From Xenorhabdus poinarii G6 (GTDB lineage: Bacteria > Pseudomonadota > Gammaproteobacteria > Enterobacterales > Enterobacteriaceae): 64,000 bases of DNA. Shown here in pieces: positions 18,377 through 26,727 of this stretch. The stretch lies in the NCBI RefSeq assembly GCF_000968175.1, contig NZ_FO704551.1, forward strand, positions 806,001 through 870,000, written 5' to 3'. Both the position numbers and the translations under genes were made by a program. Every line of letters begins with the position of its first letter. Position 1 is the stretch's first letter. The notes under the pieces are model-generated. The model had not been told where the DNA came from. It saw only the letters and a list, made by a program, of their open reading frames with translations, and ran no database searches.

Positions 18377-18645
18377 GCCGTTCTGCACCACCAAATCCTT
18401 GTAGGTTAATTAAATGTAATAGTTTCAACTAAATCCCCTTATTAGGTTTTATACAGTTAACTCAGCTTCGAATAAAAACACACTAAAGCTGTAGCTCATA
18501 CTAATTAACTTTTCCTAATATGTGATCGGAATTTTCTTAATCTGTGAGGTGTGCATGCAGTTACATAATTTACTGTTATTAAATGGGATTATCACTGAAT
18601 GGGATTAGTGAGAGGTGCAAACATTGCGGCATTGGTGGGGTGGGG

Positions 18646-18760
18646 GGGATATAGTCAGAAATCATTGCAGCATTTCTCGGCGTTATTCTAAATATTGGGC
18701 GTGATTGTTATGCTGTTTCGGTCAGTATGTGCTAATTGGTACTCAATTAAGCGTCTATCT
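18646..18760 (-). pseudogene. tyrosine integrase C-terminal fragment 2
   Basis: Reads LIEYQLAHTDRNSI on the minus strand, then loses frame through a small deletion. Same segment as fragment 1 but more decayed. The sequence AACATTGCGGCATTGGTGGGG just outside it (18620s) also precedes fragment 1 (14640s), so the copied unit extends beyond the integrase. Confidence 0.6.
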
Positions 18761-18912
18761 CAATAGGATTATATGTCGGACAATTAAACTACAAGCCACA
18801 TGAAGCATGGCTTCATAGTTTCAACCCGTTTTCCCCAACGAACCAGATTTAGTCAAACAGCCATCCAGGGCCAATGTGTTCCAGTCGATAGCCCCAATTT
18901 TTTCACTGACGA
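18761..18912 (-). pseudogene. IS5-family transposase C-terminal fragment 2
   Basis: A longer piece than fragment 1. On the minus strand it reads AIDWNTLALDGCLTKSG, then RWGKRVE, then YEAMLHVACSLIVRHIILL with frame breaks. The DG.LTK part matches the region around a catalytic Asp of IS5 transposases. It ends at the junction with a gene J fragment. Confidence 0.5.
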
Positions 18913-18922
18913 GTAAGTCATT

Positions 18923-19482
18923 GTCGGCAATTTATGCCGCACTGCATGTAGAGGAGTATCCAGCGTGTGGAACTGAAAGCCCCGTTGAAAGATGTGGTTC
19001 TGGATAAAATCCAGACCATCCGCATGATCCTGATTGTCAGCAGTGCGGATTCGGTGACATTAAAAGTTGATCCATTTGTCATTCTGGCTACACGTGAATA
19101 TTTGGATGACGCTATTCAGAAACATGCCAACAGCTGCCATCACCCAAAGCAGTAAAAGCGGCGTATGATTTTGCGAATGCGGCGAATCATAATGCGAATG
19201 GTCGTGTACCGGCAGGGCGTCAGGTGAATGGCAAGGCACTGAACACTCATACATACACAATACTCAATTATAATACTGGTCGGGGGTACGATGTTGGGGG
19301 GAAACTCAAACTCAGGATGGGAAACCCGAACATTGTCTAATTCCGGGGGACATAACCATACTATTGGGATTGGGGCGCATAGCCATAGTTTTACCGCCAT
19401 TACAGGAAATATGGGTAGTGGTTCGTTGGTATCAGTAGTAAACGCTTATATCATGCTGATGGGATGGTATCGTACTGTATGA
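18923..19482 (+). pseudogene. gene J-H fusion scar plus tail fibre tip (module D)
   Basis: 18923-19012 is the 3' end of gene J (compare 10396-10490). It runs straight into fibre H codons (from IRMILIVSSADSVTLKVD) through the shared bases ATCCAGACCATCC / CCAG. An internal H deletion then joins CATCACCC to AAAGCAGTAAAAG. After VNGKALN a new tip follows. Its 3' part (from ATG 19291) is a collar-type fibre end, with GGHNHTIGIGAHSHSF and NAYIMLMGWYRTV, a C-terminus familiar from P2/Mu-like fibres. Frame breaks and missing N-terminus make it silent. Confidence 0.75.
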
Positions 19483-19488
19483 TAACAG

Positions 19489-19508
19489 CCCTCCGGCTCA
19501 GCCGGAGG
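19489..19508. terminator. terminator between fibre tip D and the phosphoethanolamine transferase gene
   Basis: CCTCCGGCT pairs with AGCCGGAGG (19490-19498, 19500-19508) in the 33 bases between the convergent stop codons. Confidence 0.6.
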
Positions 19509-19515
19509 ATATCTG

Positions 19516-21075
19516 TTAATCAAGAACAGCGTGTTTATCTGATGGTAACGCGCTGTGCATTACTTTTTTATTGCTAAAATTGATAATACTATCTTGGTCT
19601 TCACATTTCTGCTCAGATATAAAGTCGCATACGTGATTTTCAATACTTGGCTCTTTTATGCCTGTCCATTGGGAAAATAATGACATGAAGTGCAATGCGC
19701 TTCTTTTATTGTTGTAATTTTCCCTAGTGGTATCGTTATAAGAGAGCACAAAGAACGGAACTTCATAGTTTTGCTGGTATTTATCGCCATGAGTTAGGTT
19801 GATATCATTTGTTGATTTATATTTATTGAATGACAAACCATGATCTGAAAAATATATCATGCTCCATTTGTCGTTCTTTGATTTAAGAGCATTATATATC
19901 TTTGCAAGTAGCGCATCTGTATTTTTGATGCTCTGAATATAGCAGGATAAGGGTTTATTTTTGTAAAAGCGATCATATTCACCATTGGTTCTATCACAGG
20001 ATGGCGGATGGCTACCCATGATATGAACTACAATAAGTTTATTTTTCTTACTATTGCTGTTAATAGCTTCTTCAATTTTAGGAAGGAGCAACTGATCAGA
20101 AAGAGTTTTGTCATCATAATCGAATTTTTTCAGAAAATAAGGGTATGATGAGCTTTTACCTATAATGGCAACAGGCGTATCATGAAATCCGATAGAACCC
20201 TGATTGGATAACCAGTAAGTTTCGAATCCAGCCTTTCTTGATAATGCAATGATATTATTGGCTATTTTATTATTCATTGCTATTGAATTAGTCAGGGATA
20301 ACTGAGTTGAACTTGCTGCAGAAATATAGTTAGTGAAAAATTTTCCATTCACTGAACTGGTGAATGGTGTGTTATTGATTGGAAAGCCATAATTATGGAA
20401 GAAGTCTCTCCGGGCGCTTTCACCTATTACTAAGACATAGGTATTATATCTAGAATCTACGAGAGGAGTTGAAAAAGTATCTTTCTCTTTCGAGAGTGAT
20501 TCATATCTCTGTATCTCTTTTCTAGTATCATTAATGGATTCAATAATCTCATTAAAGAATCGTAATTCACGTATTTCAAAAGATGTAATGGTAATATCCT
20601 TACCGGAAAAGTATGCTTTTGCGGGAGCATAGGCAGTAGTTAATATAAATACAAATAATGCAGATATTTTGACCGGCCGTGGCGTACTGATAGTAAATTT
20701 CGATGCAATATATCCGGTTGCAAGAATAATAAGAGAAATAACTAAATACCGGAAAGGAAGGTTAAATAAAAATTCCTTCGCTTCGGTTTTGTTTGTATAA
20801 AATAATGACAGTATAGTATTAAAATTAGGTGAGCCATAGATAGAAGATATCGGGAAATATATTGCAGAACAAATAGATAAGAACAAAATAACCGCTTTAT
20901 AAAAAAACGTATACGGATTAATCAAGACTAGAATGCATAGGGTAGATACAGCATAAACCGGTTTAAAAGCAAAGCTAAAAGAGTGATGAATGATAGATAC
21001 TAATGCCAATAATATCAGTACATTATACTTTTTGCCATTCTGAATTTTATCAATAATTTTATTTATCACGGCCAT
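19516..21075 (-). CDS. Phosphoethanolamine-transferase-like inner-membrane protein (EptA/CptA superfamily), module D
   Basis: About 519 residues. An N-terminal part with five hydrophobic segments (about residues 15-165) is followed by a periplasmic sulfatase-fold domain. The nucleophile region reads YVLVIGESARRDFFHNYG (near residue 220); the family has Thr or Ser here, and this protein has Ser. The metal-site Asp-His pair is in MIYFSDHGLSF, with HGDKYQQNYEVPFF following. The family transfers phosphoethanolamine to lipid A, LPS core or other glycans and lowers surface negative charge. ATG 21075 and GTG 21069 (AAAGAGA upstream) are both possible. Convergent with tip D across a terminator. Confidence 0.85.
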   Translation of the reverse strand: MAVINKIIDKIQNGKKYNVLILLALVSIIHHSFSFAFKPVYAVSTLCILVLINPYTFFYKAVILFLSICSAIYFPISSIYGSPNFNTILSLFYTNKTEAKEFLFNLPFRYLVISLIILATGYIASKFTISTPRPVKISALFVFILTTAYAPAKAYFSGKDITITSFEIRELRFFNEIIESINDTRKEIQRYESLSKEKDTFSTPLVDSRYNTYVLVIGESARRDFFHNYGFPINNTPFTSSVNGKFFTNYISAASSTQLSLTNSIAMNNKIANNIIALSRKAGFETYWLSNQGSIGFHDTPVAIIGKSSSYPYFLKKFDYDDKTLSDQLLLPKIEEAINSNSKKNKLIVVHIMGSHPPSCDRTNGEYDRFYKNKPLSCYIQSIKNTDALLAKIYNALKSKNDKWSMIYFSDHGLSFNKYKSTNDINLTHGDKYQQNYEVPFFVLSYNDTTRENYNNKRSALHFMSLFSQWTGIKEPSIENHVCDFISEQKCEDQDSIINFSNKKVMHSALPSDKHAVLD

Positions 21076-21096
21076 CTCTTTATATTTTGTGATCAA

Positions 21097-21379
21097 GTTT
21101 TAGATATTTATTATTCGGAGTTGAAGAATAGAGTATATCTTTAACCTCGGACATTTGCATGGTGTTAAATCCACGGCATCCTGTCAATACAGCCAGCACA
21201 CATTGCGTCATTAGTGGGGTTACTACAGGGATTCTTTGAGTTTAAGAAGCCCAAAATGGCTGCACCGATTATTTCGAGTCGGTTACCTAACACATTGATT
21301 CTTCTGAGGTCATCACTTTGGTAATAGCTCTTTGATGATAGGTATCATTTAATGGTATTGAATAAGTGCAATATTAAAA
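21097..21379. other. intergenic debris with a trace of the integrase repeat
   Basis: A 283-base gap. 21176-21205 (ATCCTGTCAATACAGCCAGC, then CATTGCGTCATTAGTGGGG) resembles the outer edge of the integrase fragments and the CATTGCGGCATTGGTGGGG motif near them. No gene seen. Confidence 0.4.
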
Positions 21380-21784
21380 TTAAACGCAATATTTAGTGTA
21401 GAACTTTCTTACTTTGGGCTTTACGTGAGGGGAAGTATTAAATCCGTTCAGTATTCTATCAAACACATCATTACGGCAGGGCTCTGATACTCTGATATCA
21501 CCAGCAATGACTTGACTTGTCACTGTATCAACTCCCAGTATCTCAGCTTTTTTATAAAGAATATAACTATCATGCTTTACAAAAGGATGATCGCCAACAC
21601 TTAAAATACAGGTGTTGTCATATTCAATATCGGGGTAAATAGTGGTTAAATTAACAGCAAGAAAACATTCTTTGATAAGTTGAGGGTAAAGCACGGGATC
21701 ACTACAAATAAAGAACAAATGTTCCTTCGCACCCGTAAGTAACATTATGGTTCCCTTTTTAACAGGTGCAAAGTTAATTGTCAT
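21380..21784 (-). CDS. Putative toxin of a Panacea-type toxin-antitoxin pair
   Basis: 134 residues. The start ATG overlaps the antitoxin stop (ATGA), so translation is coupled. The protein begins APVKKGTIMLLTGAKEHLFF and has a central HPFVKHDSYILYKKAEIL. I do not recognise the family; a small barrel-like fold is a guess. Toxin role is inferred from the overlap with a DUF4065 antitoxin, whose partners are very diverse. Sits between fibre modules D and E, on the same strand as the LPS genes. Confidence 0.6.
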   Translation of the reverse strand: MTINFAPVKKGTIMLLTGAKEHLFFICSDPVLYPQLIKECFLAVNLTTIYPDIEYDNTCILSVGDHPFVKHDSYILYKKAEILGVDTVTSQVIAGDIRVSEPCRNDVFDRILNGFNTSPHVKPKVRKFYTKYCV

Positions 21785-22341
21785 ACTAATCCACTAATAA
21801 CCCGATCCAGTTCGTTTTGTTCTCGCATTCTGTTTGCAAGTTGTATCGCAACTTCATTCGATTTTCCAAGGGCAAGGAAAACGTTTCTTGGGTCGATCGG
21901 GTATGAACCACCGTGAGGATCGATCCACTCAGGGCAATGCAAGTGTGTGTAGTCCCTTATCTGCCATTTTGTCATGTGACCGTATTCTGAATAAACGCCA
22001 TTCAGAACAGCAAGCTCAGCATCTGTTAATTCGTCATATTCATCGCGCTCAACTGATGGTAGCTTTGTCTCTAGTTCATAATCGCTAGCGCCAGCAATCC
22101 ACCTTCCCCAGCCCTCATCTGAACCTTGGCTAGAGCCATTCATTAAATCGAGTGAATATGAAAGTACGGGCCCGTGAGGCATAGAGACCATACGGTCACC
22201 ACTGATTGGCTCCCCATATTTCCTCATATGCTCCCTGTCAGATAGATACATGAGCTTCATGAGTTTCAGGTATGCCATGCGCCCGCCACCTTTTGATAGC
22301 AGGTACGCAGCCATTTGGGCTACTTTTATTTCGCAAAACAT
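21781..22341 (-). CDS. Panacea-domain (DUF4065) antitoxin
   Basis: 186 residues from ATG 22341, chosen because GGAGG lies five bases upstream. The Panacea/SocA-like domain is clear: VAQMAAYLLSKGGGRMAYLKLMKLMYLSDRE (a helical core), then GEPISGDRMVSMPHGPVLS near residue 43, and ELAVLNGVYSEYG..T.W.IRDYTH further on. Panacea antitoxins neutralise unrelated toxins by direct binding. Upstream is a 250-base AT-rich region presumably with the operon promoter. Confidence 0.85.
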   Translation of the reverse strand: MFCEIKVAQMAAYLLSKGGGRMAYLKLMKLMYLSDREHMRKYGEPISGDRMVSMPHGPVLSYSLDLMNGSSQGSDEGWGRWIAGASDYELETKLPSVERDEYDELTDAELAVLNGVYSEYGHMTKWQIRDYTHLHCPEWIDPHGGSYPIDPRNVFLALGKSNEVAIQLANRMREQNELDRVISGLV

Positions 22342-22589
22342 AGAAACCTCCAATGAATCCGTGTTATCAAATTGATAACTCTCAAGGAGGAGTATATCTT
22401 AAGGCGTGAATATTCTCTATTATTTCTGTCTTTTTTGAGACATCTCACACCTGATTTTCTTTATAAAATACACATAGTAAATTGATTTTCAAGATAAAAA
22501 TAAATATATTGCAAATGTCATTTTTTTGTGATTCTCGAAGAGGTGCGTACAAAAGAGTGAGCTAGAAATAAAGGGTTAAGTCGTTTTGT

Positions 22590-22727
22590 CCCCGATATCC
22601 TGTCAATATAGTCAGCGAACCATTACATCATTTCACGGCGCTTATCAAGATACTGTGCGTGGTTGTATAGCCACGGATACTGTTACGGTCAATATGTGCT
22701 AACTGACGCTCAATTAAGAGTCTATAG
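22590..22727 (-). pseudogene. tyrosine integrase C-terminal fragment 3
   Basis: Reads LIERQLAHIDRNSIRG on the minus strand, then a one-base loss breaks frame before the YNHAQYL region, and an in-frame stop interrupts the EMM-WFADYID part. It runs directly into fibre H sequence at GCCACCATCACCCAAAGC, the same internal H junction as in module D. Confidence 0.65.
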
Positions 22728-23442
22728 CCACCATCACCCAAAGCAGTAAAAGCGGCGCATGACTTTGCGAATATGGCGAATCATAATGCGAATGGTCGTG
22801 TACCGGTAGGGCGTCAGGTGAATGGCAAGGCACTGAATGCGGATATTTCACTGAACGCAGGTGATGTTGGGACGTATAACAAGGAAGAATCCAATCAGCG
22901 TTTTCAGCTGAAGGGGAATTACTTGACCGCCGGTTACAGCTACTCAAAGAACGAAAGTGACGGTCGTTATCAACCCAAAGGCAACTATGCGCCAGCTGGC
23001 AATTACGCCATCCGTGGGGAAAGTTATACCAGAGGCGAATCAGATGGGCGGTATCAGTCACGTGGTAACACCAGCCTGCTGGAAATTATCAGCCAGCGGG
23101 GAATTATGCGGTCAGAGGGGAGTGTTATACCAGAACGGAGAGTGATAATCGGTATTTAGTATTTGAAAATAAATACCCCAGAACAATTTTAACCGGTGTT
23201 CGATTGGATGATGGAGAACGGGCAAATTTAGGTGTAGATTACAGGGGAAAAGTGATGTGGGTTCGTAGTACAGAAAATTTGGGAGCGTCACAAACCATAA
23301 TCCCAGCAGATGGATATGTTGTTACAGTCACTTTGGGTAGCAGGGATCAATACAACTAACATTGGGTGATGGTAGACGTACAGTGCGTGTCGTATATACG
23401 AGGACAAATACCCATTTAGGAGGTATAGATATTTGGGATTGA
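22728..23442 (+). pseudogene. partial tail fibre copy with tip (module E)
   Basis: Starts within the H attachment/shaft region (AKAVKAAHDFANMANHNANG) and continues through the shaft repeats. A frame break lies near 23070. After ESDNRY the tip reads LVFENKYPRTILTGVRLDDGERANLG. The frame closes at TAA 23357-23359, but a shift just before restores IQLTLGDGRRTVRVVYTRT up to TGA 23440-23442, probably the original end. No N-terminal domain; silent copy. Confidence 0.72.
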
Positions 23443-23471
23443 ATTTCTATTTTAGTAATAAAAAATATTTT

Positions 23472-23501
23472 CCCAGTAGGCAGAGAAAAAAACCTACTGG
23501 G
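23472..23501. terminator. terminator between fibre tip E and the GT9 gene
   Basis: CCCAGTAGG pairs with CCTACTGGG (23472-23480 and 23493-23501) across an A-rich loop. It lies in the 64 bases between convergent ends; the minus-strand transcript would have a T-run in the loop and after it. Confidence 0.7.
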
Positions 23502-23506
23502 GGGTC

Positions 23507-24643
23507 TTAGAATGGAAATATTTTTTTTACAGATTCAATGATAATTGAATCAATATCATTATTTTCGTGCAATCGTCCCTTCGGTACTAATATTTGAATA
23601 GCCTCATTATATCCAGGTCCCCATAATGTATTATTCGATTTAATATCCTGATAAATTGCAATTAATGGTTTTTTATAAGCGGCGGCTATATGAACAATGG
23701 ATGTATCAGGTGATATTATAAGATCGGATTGAGAGATAAGAGACATGGTATGATATAATGATTCGAATGGGCTTCTATAAACCCCTTCAAACATAGTCAT
23801 ATCAATGAGTTTTTCATGGCCAAGAAAAATTATATTTATATCATTATAAGTATCGTTCAATATATTTACAATTTTATTTAATTGATGTATTGAAAGGCAT
23901 CTATCTTTATTTCCTGCAAATGTATTTATGATTATGTTTCTTTTTCTTAATGGTAAATTTAATTCATCAAGGTATTCTTTTATATTTAAATCTATTTCAT
24001 TTGGATAGTGTAAGTCATAGCTAACATCATCATTTATCCTTATATTTAAGGAGTTCATGATTAGCTTATATGTTAATTTTATGTGATTTTCATTGTAATC
24101 AAAATTGATTTTTTTATCATAATGGTTTAGCCATTTATTTTTATTAAATCCAATCACATATTTTACATTTAACTGTTTAAAAAATATTAGTCTATGAATT
24201 GGAGTATTAAAAAGAGATGGATCAATGATTAAATCATACTTGTTGTTTCTGAGTTTTTCTATAGTTTTAGCAGGTACATTATGCCGAAAGTTTTGCATAA
24301 ATGACGTTGTATCAATAGGTGTGGCAATGAATATATTTCTGACGTAGGGGTTGTGTTTTAATACTATGCTATTAGTTTCTGTTGCTAAAAAATCGACTAT
24401 GTATCCAGCTTTGTTTAACTCCTTTAGTAAGATGGTATCAACTACCATATCGCCTATCTTATCTTCATTGCGTAATAATAAAATTGTTTTTATTGAATTA
24501 ATATTGAAGTCACTATTTTTATTTTTATCCCATAGTAATTTTGCAATAAATAATCGGGTATAATATCTTATATCTTTCATTAGATAGTTTCGCTTACGAT
24601 TCCAAGATCTTAATAGTGCGAATTTTTTATTTTGGTTGTGCAT
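23507..24643 (-). CDS. Family 9 glycosyltransferase, heptosyltransferase-like (module E)
   Basis: 378 residues with the GT9 layout. An N-terminal domain contains TILLLRNEDKIGDMVVDT near residue 52 (the conserved acceptor-side Asp/Arg loop). A C-terminal donor domain contains NTFAGNKDRCLSIHQL and SQSDLIISPDTSIVHIAAAYKKPLIAIY. GT9 enzymes add heptose or other sugars to the LPS inner core. Very AT-rich. The start is uncertain: ATG 24643 gives a basic 21-residue extension, and Met22 (24580) is the alternative. The gene is convergent with tip E and has its own promoter region before the IS. Confidence 0.87.
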   Translation of the reverse strand: MHNQNKKFALLRSWNRKRNYLMKDIRYYTRLFIAKLLWDKNKNSDFNINSIKTILLLRNEDKIGDMVVDTILLKELNKAGYIVDFLATETNSIVLKHNPYVRNIFIATPIDTTSFMQNFRHNVPAKTIEKLRNNKYDLIIDPSLFNTPIHRLIFFKQLNVKYVIGFNKNKWLNHYDKKINFDYNENHIKLTYKLIMNSLNIRINDDVSYDLHYPNEIDLNIKEYLDELNLPLRKRNIIINTFAGNKDRCLSIHQLNKIVNILNDTYNDINIIFLGHEKLIDMTMFEGVYRSPFESLYHTMSLISQSDLIISPDTSIVHIAAAYKKPLIAIYQDIKSNNTLWGPGYNEAIQILVPKGRLHENNDIDSIIIESVKKIFPF

Positions 24644-24791
24644 AATTTATTTTCCAACTAGTTGCTTGTGATATATAATCAATTATTAATTGCTTATATG
24701 ATAATAGCATCGTATTTTGCTTTTTACTATATTATTATCATATAAGGTAACTTTGTTACCATCTTTGGGGATATGGAAGTATAGTTACCCG

Positions 24792-26038
24792 CAGGGCAAG
24801 ATCGCGAATGTTTTTTAGCCAACGGTAAATTAAGTTGATTCGAGTAAATAGCTGTGATCTTATACTCTCTTTTGAGAGTCAATACCATGTACCTTGACAG
24901 TTTCACTGACCATTTCTCCGATATCGAAGACCCACGTCAGACGGCCAAAGTGGCCTATCCTTTATTTGACATTTTGTTTGCCACCCTTTGCGCGATTATT
25001 GCGGGGGCGGAGGGCTGGAGTGATATTCAGGAATATACTGAAGGCCATCATGACTGGTTTCTTAAACAAGGTATGTTCAAAGAAGGCGTTCCTGTTGATG
25101 ACACCATTGCCCGGGTCCTTTCTCGCATCAAACCAGAACAATTTAATCTCTGTTTTATCAACTGGATGCGTTCTGTTCACCAACTCACCAAAGGGGAATT
25201 AGTGGCGATCGACGGTAAAGTATTGCGTGGCTCTTATCATCGTGAAGATCGTTATTCAACTCTCCACATGGTGAGTGCTTACGCCGCTGCAAACCAACTC
25301 GTCATTGGTCAGGTCAGAACACAAAGTAAGTCAAATGAGATCACTGCCATCCCTGAAACTGATTAAGTTATTGGAACTGAAAGGCGCCCTCATTTCCATT
25401 GATGCAATGGGATGTCAAACCCAGATAGTCCGGGACATTATTGAGGCGGGCGCTGATTATTTGCTGAGTGTGAAAGACAATCAGAAAAATCTCCACCGTG
25501 TAGTCAGGGAGGCACTGGCGGGACAACTCTCCGGGTCATTGACAAGAGAAAAAGTACACATAGAACAGGGGCATGGACGTATTGAAATTAGGCAAAGTCA
25601 TGTCATGGATGCGAGTTCATTAGTCGCCCATTTCCCGGAATGGCCTGAATTAAAAACAGTTGGCGTGACAGTCGGATACCGGCAAGAAAAAGGAAAATCC
25701 GCCAGCCTGGAATACCGTTACGCCATCAGTTCAGCAGAGTTAACAGAAGAACAGTTTGCTCAGGCCATACGTAGCCACTGGCAGATCGAAAATAATCTTC
25801 ACTGGATACTGGATGTCTCCTTTCGGGAAGATGACTGCAAAATTTACCGTAAAAATGCAGCGGAAAACATCGCGATATTGAGACGGGTCGCGTTAAATAT
25901 GTTAAAAAAAGAAACGACTAAATTAAGTATCAGAATGAAACGTAAACGAGCCTGGATGAAAATCGGCTTTTTGGAGCAGGTATTACAAGCAGGGTTTTCC
26001 GGTTTGGATGATATTTGAACATTCATGCGGTTGCCCTA
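24792..26038 (+). mobile_element. ISAs1-family insertion sequence, second copy
   Basis: 1247 bp, one base longer than the copy at 17131 and almost identical. It has the same terminal repeats and a different 10-bp target duplication TAGTTACCCG (24782-24791 and 26039-26048), proving independent transposition. Confidence 0.92.
24887..26018 (+). pseudogene. ISAs1-family transposase, frameshifted copy
   Basis: Same protein as at 17226, but an extra A near 25358 (CCCTGAAACTG against CCCTGAACTG) shifts the frame after AIPE, about residue 157. The second and third catalytic positions fall in the other frame. A few substitutions (for example Lys to Glu at IEDPRQ, Ala to Val at QIVRD) also separate the copies. 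Confidence 0.88.
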
Positions 26039-26140
26039 TAGTTACCCGCTCCATTCCTCCAATCACGCTTGGGTTTGGGTTGTCGTCTATGATGGCAGTA
26101 GCTTACTTTCACACCTCTTTACAATCCCCTCACTTTTCTT

Positions 26141-26265
26141 TCAGGTAGTCGTAGCGGTCGATATCTCATCAATGTAGTCAGCGAACCATTGCATCATTTC
26201 ACGGCACTTATCAAGATATTGTGCATGGTTGTATATGCCGCGGATGCTGTTTCGGCCAGCGTCTG
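26141..26265 (-). pseudogene. tyrosine integrase C-terminal fragment 4 with native end
   Basis: The best preserved fragment: AGRNSIRGIYNHAQYLDKC, then REMMQWFADYIDEISTATTT and a stop at 26141-26143. It contains the catalytic Tyr and the true C-terminus. Truncated upstream at about 26265, where unrelated sequence (the FI promoter region) begins. Confidence 0.75.
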
Positions 26266-26638
26266 CGTTAATTAATTGGTTTTTTCTTATCTTTTTTGTC
26301 AGCGAAAGCAAAATATGAAATAGAAGGTTTTTTTACAATCTATAGATCTCTACAATCCGGCTAAGATCCCATCCTCTATATACTGAAAACAGATGATAAA
26401 TGCCAAAAATAGGTTATTTTCACCTATGAAAAAATAACAAAAAGTTAAAATCACACTGAATAATACCGATAAGAATAAACGTTGAACTGCTTTGGGGTTG
26501 ATAAATAATCAACGTGAGGATGTTATTTGATAAGACAGGGTGCGCTAACTAAACTCTCTCTTTTCCCCCAACACAAGCCAAAATGAAGAAAATTCCATTT
26601 CAATACATTGATTATTAATAAAAATATAAAACCACCTT
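26266..26638. other. intergenic region before the FI late promoter
   Basis: AT-rich, no open frame with support. It marks the right edge of the fibre-variation region; in P2 the gap between G and FI is short, so part of this is leftover from rearrangement. Confidence 0.5.
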
Positions 26639-26656
26639 TGTACCTTCTGCCACACA
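26639..26656 (+). promoter_or_regulatory. Ogr/Delta-type activator site before gene FI
   Basis: TGT-N12-ACA (TGT 26639, ACA 26654), 72-89 bases before the FI start, fits the P2 P_F late promoter with Ogr bound near -55. Same pattern as before gene V. Confidence 0.75.
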
Positions 26657-26727
26657 TCCCCAAGCAAATGATTTCCCCTGACTAATCCGTCAATATATCG
26701 GCACACCTTAACAGGAGAACCGCTAAT

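Larger units (their letters stand above)
16027..18428 (-). pseudogene. Family 4 glycosyltransferase interrupted by an ISAs1-family element (module C)
   Basis: The body (16027-17130) is a GT4 retaining glycosyltransferase with TASRLIGLKGIGIAILAL, LIIAGEGEQ, EFIGYQSDMATFYSIVDIY and the nucleotide-sugar motif EAFGLSCIEAISNGVPVI. The missing N-terminus is found across the insertion: TTG 18428, with AAGGGG upstream, opens a frame reading KLLHLINLQGFGGAER, the GT4 start with its GGAER loop. The element sits after codon 17 and duplicated GCCGTTCTGC. Joined, the gene would encode 381 residues. A TTG at 17106 might restart translation, but that product lacks the N-terminal acceptor loop. Family role: adding sugars to LPS or other glycans. 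Confidence 0.85.

Noticed and set aside
18387..18600. Possible new gene between the IS and the integrase fragment
   Set aside because: It holds only the first 17 codons and upstream region of the split GT4 gene.
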